A stretch of DNA of 64,000 bases, from the NCBI GenBank assembly GCA_037043455.1, contig JAWPHD010010270.1:1-64000 (forward strand), written 5' to 3'. The stretch comes from Cyrtodaria siliqua (lineage: Eukaryota > Mollusca > Bivalvia > Adapedonta > Hiatellidae). Positions 13,264-24,795 of this stretch are shown in pieces; position 1 is the stretch's first letter; every line of letters begins with the position of its first letter. Under the pieces are notes generated by a model. The model saw nothing but the letters and a program-made list of their open reading frames with translations, was not told the origin of the DNA and did not search any database. A program made the position numbers and the translations under genes.

Positions 13264-13682
13264 CTACAGTTCGCTGAGGTTGAAATATGTAGAGTTTGGT
13301 TTTGGTAAGGGCACTTCAGTGTACGTCAATTGAATATATGGAGACTTCATAGGCAAGAACCAGTATTCGTAGTTGTAGTAAAAGTAAAATTTATCTTCCA
13401 GAATGATCTCTTCATAGGCGAATAACAAATTCTCCAATAAGGACTTGTAACTTTGGTGCGATTGGAATTTCTTGTAAAATCCGATGATGTCATTTGCAAG
13501 AGTTTCATTGGCAAGCACTTCTGTGGCATTTCCGAGATAAACTGGCTCGTCCGTGTAGAGATTGATACGAGTGTAATTAAGCTGAACACTTTCATTGAAT
13601 TTGGTTCCGATATTGGCAAGTTCCTGAAAAGCTCTCAGAATGAAGCTGGCGCAATCAAAGGAGTCGAACCACATCTTGCCAC
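13264..13682 (-). CDS. CLN5: CLN5 exon 5 (catalytic Cys and C-terminus)
   Basis: The acceptor is gtatttcag|GTGG and the stop is TAG at 13266-13264. The exon encodes residues 199-336, including MWFDSFDCASF (Cys208, candidate nucleophile), NYTRINLYTDEPVYLGN and YWFLPMKSPYIQLTY. No clear AATAAA was found in the following few hundred bases; a MITE begins just downstream on this strand at 13036. Confidence 0.95.
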
Positions 13683-16600
13683 CTGAAATACAAGTAAATA
13701 TATTCCGCCTTATTTGCTTTTAAAAAAACAAATTTTACACAAAAAACATTGTTTGCTAATTAATATATAGGCAATCTATTTTCTGTAAATTGAGTAATTT
13801 ACAGACCAATTAAAAACATCATTGCTTCTTATAGTCCATACTCATTTACTCAGACTCGCTTAAGTCGTATTATTATACCTCACTGTAAACACTCCATGCC
13901 CTGCCGGGTCGATATTTCGCACTTTCACCTTCAACGCATCATAGCGGGTGATAGCGCAAATTATCAGCCCGCTAGCTTTTTGAAAAGCTCAGTTCTAGAA
14001 ATAGATTCTTTTAACAACAACAACAATTGTTTCTTCATTATCGAGTATATTAGGAGTATGTGTTCGGTATAATAAAATAAATATAGCCTCGGTCGACATT
14101 ACATTCTCGGGTTGATAATATCCACTGGCACCCTCAAGAGGATGTGATATTTACATAAAACCATTACATTATATTCAAGTCACTGTCCTAATGTTATAAC
14201 TTCTTGAATTTCTGCCTAATACACTGTACACAAAGTTTGAATTCAATATATCTTCAAAACTGTAAATGAAGTTCACTCCACAAGATTGCATAATTATGTC
14301 GAATATAGCAATTTTGACTAAGTGCAAGGGCAATAACTCTGCATGGAATTAACAGAGACGATCTGAAGTTGTGTCATGCACATCTACACTTCATGTTAAT
14401 CATATATACAAAATTTCAATTTAATATCTTGAAAACTGCTGAAATAGTGCGCTCTACAAGATTGCATATGTTGATCATATATACAAAGTTTCAATTGAAT
14501 ATCTGGAAAAATGTAGAAGTTGTTCGCTCCACAAGATTGCATATGCTCAATATATATAGCAGTTTTGATAAGTGCAGATCAAGGGTAATAACTCTGCAAG
14601 GCATTGACTGAGCTGCACCAAAATTGTGTCACGCACATGTACACTTGATTTCATGTTTAAAGTTTCAATTTAATATCTTCAAAAGTAGTTCACTCCAAAA
14701 GATTGCAATTTTGACTAAGTGCAAGGGCAATAACTCTGCATAGAATTGACCGAGACAAACTGAAATTGTGTCACACAGATCCTCACTTCATGTTGATTAT
14801 ATATACAAAGTTTCAATTTAGTATCTTGAAAACTGCAGAAGTAGTTCGCTCCTCAAGATTGCATATGCTGAATAAAGGAATTATGAATAAGTGCAAGGGC
14901 AATAACTCTGCACGAAATTGACAAGCCAAATTAAATTGTGTCATGCACATGTACACCTCCTGTTCATCAAGAATTTTAAGTTTCAAATCAATATCTGAAA
15001 AACTGTAGAAGTAGTTTGCTCCAAAAGATTCAACAGACCGACTGACCAGCAGAACGCCCGCCACAGTGACTCCTATACACCCCCTCTCAAACTTTGTTTG
15101 CAGTATAAAAATCGGTCCAGTAAAAATGTAAAACCGCATAAAACTGACATCTCCGGATACACATGCTGAGCAGTTCAATCCTTCATTACTTGACACATCT
15201 GTTTTCCACAAGGCGATACTTAATACGGGTAGAACCCTTGACCATTCATTACCCGTGATGGTTTGTTGACCTTCCAGCAGTCACATGAATTGGGGTTTTA
15301 AGGCGCACCAACACATGTAAAGGTTATATGGCGCCTAGCAGGCATGAACATGCCAGGATCTTCTTCCATGTACATCGAGATAAAATATGGAAAATGGGCC
15401 TAGAACCTTCTCACCCTGAACTGCAGAGTTGCTGCAAATTCTATCGTAGAAACTCCATTTACGCTGGAGCCACGTTTATTGTTTTTCTGCCACTGCTCTT
15501 AGTGATGTGAGCGAGATGGCACCTGAAACAATGCAGGGGTCATGATGAAGACCTTTAATGAGCATGAACAAAAAAATGACAAAATGAATATGAATGGGGG
15601 GGGGTCCTACCCCTCTGCATGTGACGGTGTGTTTGCAGTGGTTGTATTCTACCCCGGCAACCACACGGGGGTCCAGCAGTCACAACCGTGTGGTGTAACC
15701 TTTCATTTTCCTAAAATCGGTTTGTTTTTTTACAGTTCAATATGCAGACATAAATAACCTGTCATGGCAGTGATGCTGGGATCAGTTGGGGATTAGTATA
15801 GCCTGCGCAGCCCCATCTTAGATATGTGCCTAATTGAACATCCACGATTATGCAGGTCAATATATGCACAAAATAAATCTCATATTTGTTCTTGTCCCAA
15901 AAGTTACCTGGTTTGTCCCACACTGTCCAAGTCTCGTAATAAATGGCCGTGGCATTGTCCCGCAGTACCCATTCTGCAAACGTGTTATACATTTCTCCTG
16001 CAAGATGATTAAAATGATGGTTAAGTAAAATATAATCATTTCACAATAATGTTACCTTACCCCTAAAAATATTAAATCTATTTATTAGTCCCCCACCGGT
16101 CATGGGGGGAATATAGGTTTGCACCCTGTCCTTCCATCCGTCCTTTCGTCCGTCCTTCCGAATGCTTGTCCGGGCCATATTTTCAATACTATAAGACTTT
16201 GAGATATCAAACGTGGTATGTGGATCCATCTTGGAATAGCGGTGTGTCGCGTACCAAAAGAAGGTCACTGTGACCTTGACCTGTGACCTCTGTCATAAAA
16301 AATGCTTGTCCGGACCGTATTTTCAATACTATAACACTTAGAGATACCACACTTGGTATGTGGATACATCTTGGGATAGCGGTGTGTTGCATATCAAAAT
16401 AAGGTCATTGTGACCTTGACCTGTGACCTCAGTCATAGAAAATGCTTGTCCGGACTGTATTTTCAATACTATAACACTTACAGATACCAAACTTTGTATG
16501 TGAATACATCTTGGGATAACGGTGTGTCGCGTACCAAATAAGGTCATTGTGACCTTGACCTGTGACTTCTGTTATAGAAAATGCTTGTCCGGACAGTACG

Positions 16601-19600
16601 GGCCATATTTTCAATACTATAGGACTTTGAGATACCAAACTTGGTACGTGGATACATCTTGGGATAGCGGTGTGTCGCGTACCAAAATAAGGTCACTGTG
16701 AACTTGACCTGTGACTTCTGCCATAGAAAATGCTTGTATGGACTGTATTTTCAATACTATAACACTTAGAGATACCAAACTTGGTATGTGGATACATCTT
16801 GGGATAGCGGTATGTCACGTACCAAATAAGGTCATTATGAACTTGACCTGTGACCTCTTGTCATAGAAAATGCTTTTCCGGACTGTATTTTCAATACTAT
16901 AACACTTAGAGATACCAAACTTGGTATGTGGATACATCTTGGGATAGCAGTGTGTCGCGTACCAAAATAAGGTCACTGTGACCTTGACCTGTGACCTCTG
17001 TCATAGAAAATGCTTGTCCGGACCGTATTTTCAATACTATAACACTTAGAGATACCAAACTTTGTATGTGAATACATCTTAAGATAACGGTGTGTCGCGT
17101 ACCAAATAAGGTCATTGTGACCTTGACCTGTGACTTCTGTCATAGAAAATGCTTGTCTGGACCGTACGGGCCATATTTTCAATACTATAGGACTTTGATA
17201 TACCAAACTTGGTATGTGGATACATCTTGGGAAAGCGGTGTGTCGCGTATCAAAATAAGGTCATTATGACCTTGACATATGACCTCTGTCCGGACCGTAT
17301 TTTCAATACTATAACACTTAGAGATACCAAACTTGGTATGTGAATACATCTTGGGATAACAGTGTGTCGCATATCAAAATAAGGTCATTGTGACCTTGAC
17401 CTGACCTCTGTCATAGAAAATGCTTGTCTGGACCATATTTTCAATACTATTACACTTAGAGATACCAAACATAGTATGTGGATACATCTTGGGAAAGCGG
17501 TGTGTCGCGTATCAAAATAAGGTCATTATGACCTTGACATATGACCTCTGTCCGGACCGTATTTTCAATACTATAACACTTAGAGATACCAAACTTGGTA
17601 TGTGAATACATCTTGGGATAACAGTGTGTCGCATATCAAAATAAGGTCATTGTGACCTTGACCTGACCTCTGTCATAGAAAATGCTTGTCTGGACCATAT
17701 TTTCAATACTATTACACTTAGAGATACCAAACATAGTATGTGAATACATCTTGGGATAGCGGTGCATCGCGTACCAAAATAAGATCACTGTGACCTTGAC
17801 CTGTGACCTCTGTCATAGAAAATGCTTGTCCGGACCGTATTTTCAATACTATAACACTTAGGTATACCAAAGTTGGTATGTGAATACATCTTGGGATAGC
17901 GGTGTGTCGCGTACCAAAATAAGGTCATTGTGACCTTGACCTTGATCTTTGACCTTCATAGGAAATGTCCGGAAAATGCCGGTGGGGGACTATGGATTGC
18001 CCTGCAATTCTTGATGCTCTTGTTTAATACGTATTGAACTGAAGCATATGAACAAACTTCATAATCGTTATCACGTGTTCACTGTTCAGCTTTATGACAT
18101 GTTCTCGGTTTCACTTTAAAAGTGCATGTTCTTTAGAAACAGCAAATCCCCACGTGTTACCGTAGGTCAATATAATAAACAAATATATGTTCAAAACTGT
18201 GATACCATATGCATGTAATCCCTGAAATTAAATGTTTAATGTATCCGACCCTGATTTAGAGCCAATAAAATATTGTTTAAGCAAGGGGATAATAAGATCG
18301 CACTTCTTAATTCTGACCATGCAATGCATGCTCTTTTAGTGAGCCACTTCAAACATGCACCACAATGTAATTCATGCAGCAGGTTCATTTTAAGGGACTT
18401 GGTTAGCTGTAGCCCGGCATATCAACTGTAAAAGGGAGTACATCAGGATTGGATTTTTTGTTTGTAATTGTTCAAATATATTATTTTTGTATTAAATAAA
18501 CTATATTTGCCATAAACCATTAAAAAAAATTGTAACACTGAACATAATTTTGATAAAATAAAAGACTCGATAAAGCCATTTCCTAACTATAGCTACTAGT
18601 CAGGGTTAGATATTCAATGGTACTTTGTGGTAAAAAAAAAATGCAAATCATTGCAGCAATGAGCGTCATCTGCAGATATTTAGTCAAGGTGATCTGCGTG
18701 ACAGCTATTTATAACTCTTTATCGAGGACGAACGTTTCTGCCACAAACACTACATTTTTACATTTTGATCACAACACAGTAAATAATATATATTGTCATT
18801 TTGAATATATTTTTCAAAAACAAGACATGGCATCATATAATATTGCAACCGAACGTCGTTATTTGTTTGTGGAAGAAACTTTCTTTGATCAAGATCTTAA
18901 GATTGAAATATTGGAAACAATGACCTTGAAGCTCCACTGATAGTTTTTTGATAGCTAGATCAAAATTCCTGTTAAGTTTTATGAAAATCCGTCAAGTAGT
19001 TTCAGAGAAGCAGTCACTACAAGTTTTCATTATATGTAAACATGGTAAACAAAAATGGCCGATGGCGGCCATGTTTAACGTCAATCAAAAGGATTTTCGT
19101 AAAGGACCGACATCATGTCATGCTGATCATTTTAGAAAAAGTCCCATTCAATATCACTTGGGAGTTTTCAAGAAGTAGTCGCTACAAACTTGTTTTTTAA
19201 AAATCTATTTTTAGATTTGTCGGCCATCTTGGATTTCACATCAACATGATTTTTTGCTAGGATCAACTAGACTACATGGGCAACATTTCTGTAAAGTTTC
19301 ATGAAAATCCATTCAGTAGTTTCAGAGGAGTAGTCGCTACAAAAAAAAGTTTACGGACAGACGGACACCGCACCACAGCATTAGCTCTGCTGATCTCTGA
19401 ACAGTAGAGCTAAAAATAAGAGCGACATTGTTTAATTGTGATAATTAATTTCCTCAGGAGGATATTATATACATAAAAGAATAAAGATTGCCATGCTTCC
19501 CTTTTATATATTGTTTTAATACCAATTACTGGTTATTAATAGGCTTATCTTTCTTTTAACTGTGACAAACACATACATAAATATAACACCTGTAATTTCT

Positions 19601-22600
19601 GCCACCTTTGACAGTGTTCCATTTTCTATCCAGTGTCTATCATCAACACCATCGTAGATACACGAGGCTCCTTGGTTGCACCAGATCATCGAATCATTCT
19701 TCAGCACGTGCGCGAATGTACAGTTGAACAGTTCCACTAGCTCGTACCACTCCAGAGTGTAGTTGTAGCCCGTGTTCAGATTTTTAAAAGCCATGGCATC
19801 GTGCATTATATGCTGAAATAAATACAGGGATAACATTTTTTTATAACTGCAGCAGTGGCAACCACCCCACATGCAGGAGGTTGTGTGTTTGATCCCTGAT
19901 CCCTGCTGAGCAAAATTGCCGTATTTCCAGCCCATATCTCCCTACGGGACCAAATTCCTTTCTTGGTCAGTCAAAAGTTGACAGGTCCATATGGCACAAA
20001 ATAATAGTAGTTGAGCATTTGAAAATACCAGTATCAATCAAAATTTATTAACATATACCAGTAACATATACTGAGGGAAAAAAGATAGCAAGTTTTCATG
20101 CACCCTGGAAATAATACATTTTTGGTTATAACATCAAGAAACTAACTGCCATAGACACAATATTTTATTAAACACACATCAATAACAGTCCAACATCTTA
20201 ATGACGTAACGAATAAATGAACGTAGGGGTCAAGCCAGTAAAGTTCTAAAATGTCAGTATATCTTGTATACAGTATTATTTCATCTAAAAAACTTGCTAA
20301 ACCTTTTTATACCCCCCGCAAAGTGAGGTGGTATACTGGAATCACCGTGTCCATCCGGCTGTCCGTCCGTAGACGCAATTCTTGTCCGGGCTATTTCTCA
20401 ATAACTCCTTCCTAGGAAGTATCAATATCGAGTGGACATGCAAATACTATGATGACGTTCCGGTTCGATAATTTTCCACAGAGTTACGGCCCTTTGTAGT
20501 TCAAGTATCTGTCCATAGACACAATTCTTGTCCGGACATTTCTCCATAACTCCTTCTTAGAATTTCGTGAAACTTGCTAGGAAGTATCAATATCGAGTGA
20601 ACATGCGCACAGGCGTGTAGTGTGCCATACTCATTTACTACCGTGAGTAATTTTTTCAAAAAATAAAAACTCGAAAAACGTATGTCATTGTCAAAAATCA
20701 TTATACCATAATTTTCAGTTCTAAGGTGAATGAAATGTTAAGGAATAATGGTATTTTCGACAGGATTTAAATCTTTCATCCTAACAATAAAATGCCCCAG
20801 AAGGAACGTACAAGCTTTTATTTTTCAAAAAAAATTCCGGAGGAGGCCTCCCGCACCCCCACCAGCGGAAGGAGCACAACCCCCTCCCCACCTACCCCCG
20901 TGAGTAATTGAGATTTTGGTCACACTATGCCCCTGGCGCATATTATCATGACGTTCCTGTTTGATAATTTTCCAATCAGTTATGGCCCTTTGTATTTCTA
21001 ATATATATATATCCTTGTCCGGGCTATTTCTCTAAAACTCCTTGTTGGAATTTAGCGAAACTTGGCTTGCTAGGAAGTATCAAAATCAAGTGGATATATG
21101 CCTACCGTCATGACATTCCGGTTCATTAATTGTCCACTGAGTGATGGCCATTTGTATTTTAAATGCATTTCATGCTTGGTATTGCAATAGAAGATTCTTG
21201 TCAGCGCTGTTTCTCTAAAACTCCATGTTAGAATTTATTGAAACTTGCTAGGAAGTATCAATTTCAAGTGAAGATGTACATACGTTCATGACGTTCCGTT
21301 TCAATAATTTTCCACTAGGTTATGGCCATTTGTATTTTTAATGCATTTCATACTTGGTAGTGCAATAGAAAATTCTTGTCCGCGCTGTTTCTCTAAAACT
21401 CCTTGTTAGAATTTATTGAAACTTGCTAGGAAGTATCAATTTCAAGTGAAGATGTGCATACGTTGATGATGTTCCGGTTCAATAATTTTCCACTGAGTTA
21501 TGGCCATTCGTATTGTTAATGCATTTCATACTTGGTAGTCAAATAGAAAATACTTCAGTCTTGTCCGGGCTATTTCTCTAAAACTCCTTGTTATAATTTA
21601 TTAAAACTTGCTAGGAAGTATCAATATCAAGTGGAGATGTGCATACTGTCATGATATTCCGGTTCAATAATTTTCCAATGAGTTATGGCCCTCTGTATTT
21701 TTAATGCATTTCATACTTGGTAGTTTAAAAGAAAATTCATGTTCGGACTATTTCTCTAAAGTCCCATAATTTCGTGAAACTTGCTACAAAGCATCAATTT
21801 CAAGTGGAGATGCGCATATTGTCGTGACATTCCGGTTCAATAATTTTCCACTGAATTGGCCCTTTGTATTTTTAATGCATTTCATACTTGGTAGTCAAAT
21901 AGAAAATACTTGTCCCGGCTTTTACTCTATAATATACGTCTATGTATCTTATAGGAACAAAGTCTTGTATGTTTACCCACCCCACAAGAAGTTGCCAGCG
22001 GGGGGTATTTGTCCGCCTAGGCGACAGTTCTAGTTCCCTCAGTATATATTTTGAGATATATCAAATTTACAAATATGTACTTACAAATTTCCCCAACAGA
22101 TCTCCAAACTTAGATTCGAAGACAGGGGCCTTCATTGCATACACCTCAACTACGTCATCTGGATGAAACTTGGGGATGGTGTTGGGCACTTCCCCCGTCG
22201 GGCAGAAAGGAGCAAAACCAGCCTGACAGTAGGGGTTGAACTTGGGACGCGATGTGAACCTCCTGTAAATAGAAATGACAAAAATATATATGCAATTATA
22301 TGCTTTCCATTTATAGAATTTGCAATTCAGTGTCTGAGGTGGGGTTTTTTGGATTTGTTTAATGCATTCTGTATTTAGCACTTTAAAAATGCATTCAATG
22401 TTGATAAAAATGCACTTGGCATTCAATTAGCATTTAGTGAAAAGAGTGTGGGATCAACCAGGAAATTATCATGATGTATTTTAAAGGGTTTTCCAAGTAG
22501 AGCACTCTTGTTCTTACAATATGGCAGGTAGTGATCTGAAACAATTGCTTTGATATTTTTCTTCTTATTCATGCTTATTCAGGTTTAATGACAATCTTTG

Positions 22601-24641
22601 GCTGATTGAAGATATGCAATTACTTGATTTGTGTCTTTTCTTTATAATGTGCTTAACGAATTTTGAATGTATGATTGTTAGTGCTTAGGCCAAACAAAAA
22701 AATACCTGTGTTTCCCGTGGCCCGACCGACCCTATTTTTAAGGGGCCGACCCTAAAACATTTTATGAAAAAAAATAATAACAAAAAAAAAAAAATATATA
22801 TATATATTATTTGTTCTGAACAACGATTTATCACAATATATCGAGGTAAACTGACACAGAGCAACTTTCAGCTGTATCATCAACTTCAGTCTTGTATGGG
22901 GTTTATGAGATAAATACATGTAGAATCTCACAATATCTTGCTCCAAAAAAAAAAAAGACAAAAAAAATGCCTACTTAGGTACCGACCCTATTTTTTTAGA
23001 GTATGAAATAGGAAACACACCTATTTTTTGGTTTGGCCTTATTTATAACATGACAACAGTAGATCACATTGATAAAAGTTAGCACACCATCTCACTGAGA
23101 GCAACACAAGTAAATAAGTTTAATCTGTATACTTTGTACTTGTTTTAGAGAAAATAGGTCACATCAACAACAAAACTAACCATGTTAGAAAAAGAAAAAC
23201 CTTGATAAAGTCTGGTCCGTAACCAGATGTGACCTTTATTTCAGAGAAAGTAGGTCTCACTGTAACATTGAGTCCAAAACAAGCAAAATACACTTGTATC
23301 ACTGTTTACACAGTGACATTGTCTTCGAGGCCATTCACAATTACATCGAAAGACGGGATGTGACACTTATTTTATAGAAGATAACGCCAAATTGGTTCTT
23401 TCATAAACAGTCAGAGCTCTAACCTTAAACAGTTACAAGTTTTATAACTGCTGGAAGTTATTAAAATGCCAAATTATTATCTCCCTTTGGTTTAGAGTAG
23501 CAGATACTTTCCCTTAATAACCATTTGTAACCTATCAGTTACCAAGATCATTTGCTAATAAATCGAAATAGTTCCCAAATGTGCAGTGTTTAATTATGTC
23601 TGAATACTTATTATTAAGAATAAATACCTCTTCATCAAGATCCAATTAGCTGTTGTTCACTAATTGTCATGTTGGTGCCTACAAAATGATTTTTAATGAA
23701 TTTTATGCCATAACAGTAGGTAACTTGAGAGGCTTTTTGCACATTGGATTTTCATTGATGCTCATAGAATTTTATTGCACGGTTGTAAAATCACCCTACC
23801 TGGAGAAAATTATATATATACAGGGAAAATTCTTGTACAGAAGATAGAATGCATCTAAACTTGAATGAGTTTGTGGTAGTAACTGCTTCTGGTTACTATC
23901 CCAGTTTTAGTCGTTTTTTTAATAACAGTCACAGGTTATGAAAAACATAACTGTTTAAGGTTAGAGCTTTGACTGATAAATAAAACGGGGGAAAAACAAT
24001 AGGACTGATACCTTGTGTTAGCCCCGAAGGCTTGTCATTCCCCTCGTGGTAGAAAGATAGATGTCTCCGGTTGGTTAAATAGATCTCTTTCGTGTCAAAT
24101 CTTTGAGATCTCCAGATCTTGCCTAACTCACTTTTGAATTTGTCTACATTTTTGGCAGTCACAATATTATCTGGCAACGCATTCCAGCTATTGATGACGC
24201 GGTGAGTGAAGGAATTTAGTCTGATACTTTTGCAAGCTCTTGGTTTGGCAAGTTTTAAAGAGTTACAGACCTCTTATCTGATTGTTTGTAGACAGTGAAA
24301 ATAATTCTGTGTAGTCTATATCATAAATATGGTGGATGGTTTTAAATAATTGTATTATTAATCTCCACGTCTACTGCTGTGCAATTCCATGACATTGACA
24401 TTATTTTATCTATCTTTCAAGAAGTCAAACCCCTGCTGGGGACCTAGACTTGAATCTAGGCAATTTTGCCAATTATCTGAAAATCAAAAGAAAGCTGACA
24501 TTTACAACTACTAAAACATATTCTAAAAGTGTATATGTACCTGTAAGGCACCGGCCATTCACTCTGCCCTATCACGGAATGAACGAAAAATAGAAAAACA
24601 AGACATCTGAATGACTCGACCAATCTGTCCATCGTGATCAT
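13264..24641 (-). CDS. CLN5: CLN5 homologue (lysosomal glycoprotein), five exons
   Basis: I assemble exons 24641-24541, 22262-22085, 19812-19590, 15997-15908 and 13682-13264, all on the minus strand. Every junction is GT/AG and the phases (2, 0, 1, 1) join without a break, giving 1011 bp or 336 residues, close to the vertebrate length. The protein opens with a hydrophobic signal sequence (about residues 11-25), followed by WPVPY and RPKFNPYCQ, both near-identical to vertebrate CLN5 as I recall it. His97 in IMHDA and Cys208 in WFDSFDC match the proposed catalytic His/Cys pair of the family. The C-terminal block has YNYEYWFLPMK. Many N-glycosylation sequons (NYT, NCT, NGT, NAT, NET) fit a lysosomal glycoprotein. 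In mammals CLN5 is reported to make bis(monoacylglycero)phosphate and to affect retromer-dependent sorting. Met1 has a poor start context; Met4 at 24632 has a better one (A at -3, G at +4), so translation may start there. COMMD6 lies head to head 123 bp away. Confidence 0.95.
13690..14195. other. CLN5 intron 4, unique part, nothing seen
   Basis: No coding or repeat signal beyond short AT-rich runs was seen. Confidence 0.4.
14196..15110. repeat. Tandem units of about 160 bp in CLN5 intron 4
   Basis: About five units repeat gtgcaagggcaataactctg, tgtgtcatgcacatctac and tatatacaaagtttcaatt, with ccacaagattgcata. The block ends in ccgactgaccagcag and cgcccgccacagtgac. Confidence 0.8.
15265..15690 (-). 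mobile_element. SINE-like element, second family
   Basis: The block includes ttttaaggcgcaccaacac, tatggcgcctagcaggc, cgctggagccacgtttatt, gcaggggtcatgatgaaga and accccggcaaccacacggg, in the same order as 40925-41215. The orientation is set by the tail at the low-coordinate end. Confidence 0.55.
15908..15997 (-). CDS. CLN5: CLN5 exon 4
   Basis: The acceptor is atcttgcag|GAG and the donor is CCAG|gtaact. The exon encodes residues 169-197, including AEWVLRDNATAIYYETW, which matches the WV..DN.TGIYYETW block of vertebrate CLN5. Both ends are phase 1. Confidence 0.93.
16087..17991. mobile_element. Inverted-repeat element carrying about 13 satellite units with IR3 nuclear-receptor-like sites
   Basis: The ends are AGTCCCCCACCGG and CCGGTGGGGGACT, a perfect 13-bp inverted repeat. 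Between them are about 13 units of 125-150 bp with cttgtccggaccgtatttt, ataccaaacttggtatgtg and aaggtcactgtgaccttga. The AGGTCANNNTGACCT palindrome is intact in about ten units. The element fills much of CLN5 intron 3. Confidence 0.88.
18340..18605. repeat. Dispersed repeat, inverted relative to 34430-34645
   Basis: Blocks such as gggagtacatcaggattgga, gtaattgttcaaatat and taaagccatttcctaactat recur in reverse complement at 34430-34645. Confidence 0.7.
18880..19410. repeat. Repeat with paired 'agtttcagag' segments and a gacggac tail
   Basis: Two or three related segments contain aaagtttcatgaaaatcc, agtagtttcagaggag, agtcgctacaa and ggccatcttgg. The end reads ggacagacggacaccgcacc and agtagagctaaaaa. 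It lies in CLN5 intron 3. Confidence 0.7.
19590..19812 (-). CDS. CLN5: CLN5 exon 3 (catalytic His)
   Basis: The acceptor is tatttcag|CAT and the donor is ACAG|gtgtta. The exon encodes residues 94-167, opening with HIMHDA (His97 is the candidate catalytic histidine) and containing YTLEWYEL, WCNQGASC and HWIENGTL, all strongly CLN5-like. Confidence 0.93.
20310..22007. mobile_element. Inverted-repeat element carrying a satellite, CLN5 intron 2
   Basis: The ends are TACCCCCCGC and GCGGGGGGTA. Inside are about eight to nine diverged units of roughly 170-190 bp with cttgtccgggctatttctc, gaaacttgctaggaagtat, gacgttccggttcaataat and gagttatggccctttgta. Confidence 0.85.
22085..22262 (-). CDS. CLN5: CLN5 exon 2
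   Basis: The acceptor is tatttacag|GAGG and the donor is TTT|gtaagt, a consensus site. The exon encodes residues 35-93, including the cysteine-bearing motifs NPYCQAGFAPFCPTG and the segment APVFESKFGDLLGKF, which resemble vertebrate CLN5. Confidence 0.92.
22685..23041. mobile_element. MITE with TTAGGCCAAAC ends
   Basis: The left end taggccaaacaaaaaaatac pairs with the right end that reads attttttggtttggcctta, about 30 bp with a few mismatches. The interior has ccgaccctatttttaagggg. It lies in CLN5 intron 1. Confidence 0.75.
23403..23978. repeat. Inverted repeat pair spanning 575 bp in CLN5 intron 1
   Basis: The block aacagtcagagctctaacc with ttaaacagtta at the left recurs inverted (taactgtttaaggttagag) near 23950-23975, each arm about 45 bp. 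The middle part (23460-23925) has no coding signal. Confidence 0.65.
23990..24420 (-). pseudogene. Non-LTR retrotransposon fragment, C-terminus of the polymerase ORF
   Basis: Read on the minus strand, 24240 down to about 24015 gives LNSFTHRVINSWNALPDNIV, then AKNVDKFKSELGKIW. The pattern F..RV...WN.LP..VV.A.....FK..L...W is typical of the C-terminus of CR1/Jockey-like LINE ORF2 proteins. It lies in CLN5 intron 1 on the same strand, with no intact reading frame upstream. Confidence 0.65.
24541..24641 (-). CDS. CLN5: CLN5 exon 1 (signal peptide)
   Basis: The exon encodes residues 1-33 and the first two bases of Arg34. A hydrophobic core, LVFLFFVHSVIG, is followed by QSEWPVPY, which begins the mature region. 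The donor reads CAG|gtacat. Two in-frame Met codons lie at 24641 and 24632. Confidence 0.9.
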
Positions 24642-24764
24642 GTGATTTACTGTGGCGTCTTAAATATCACGTGACATTCAAGTTCATAGACGCTTGCCAG
24701 ATATTATTCAGATGCGATACTTTTGATTTACAAGCGTCTCTGGAAGAAGAACATTTTAGTCAAA
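24642..24764. promoter_or_regulatory. Shared bidirectional promoter of CLN5 and COMMD6
   Basis: Only 123 bp separate the two divergent start codons, so both 5' leaders and the core promoter must lie here unless either gene has an upstream untranslated exon. No TATA box is clear on either strand. The interval holds a palindromic CACGTG E-box. Confidence 0.75.
24666..24675. promoter_or_regulatory. CLEAR-like E-box (ATCACGTGAC)
   Basis: Read on the minus strand the site is GTCACGTGAT, nine of ten matches to the CLEAR consensus GTCACGTGAC that TFEB/TFE3/MITF factors bind upstream of lysosomal genes in vertebrates. It sits 25 bp upstream of the first CLN5 ATG and 89 bp upstream of the COMMD6 ATG. 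Binding is inferred from the motif only. Confidence 0.6.
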
Positions 24765-24795
24765 ATGGCGTCCATCATCAAAGGAGCACCAACTG
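24765..24795 (+). CDS. COMMD6: COMMD6 exon 1
   Basis: The exon encodes MASIIKGAPT and the first base of Gly11. The donor reads ACTG|gtaaat (phase 1). The start codon has A at -3 and G at +4. Confidence 0.85.

Noticed and set aside
13347..13686. Other frames overlapping CLN5 exon 5
   Set aside because: They are shadows of the CLN5 coding exon on both strands.
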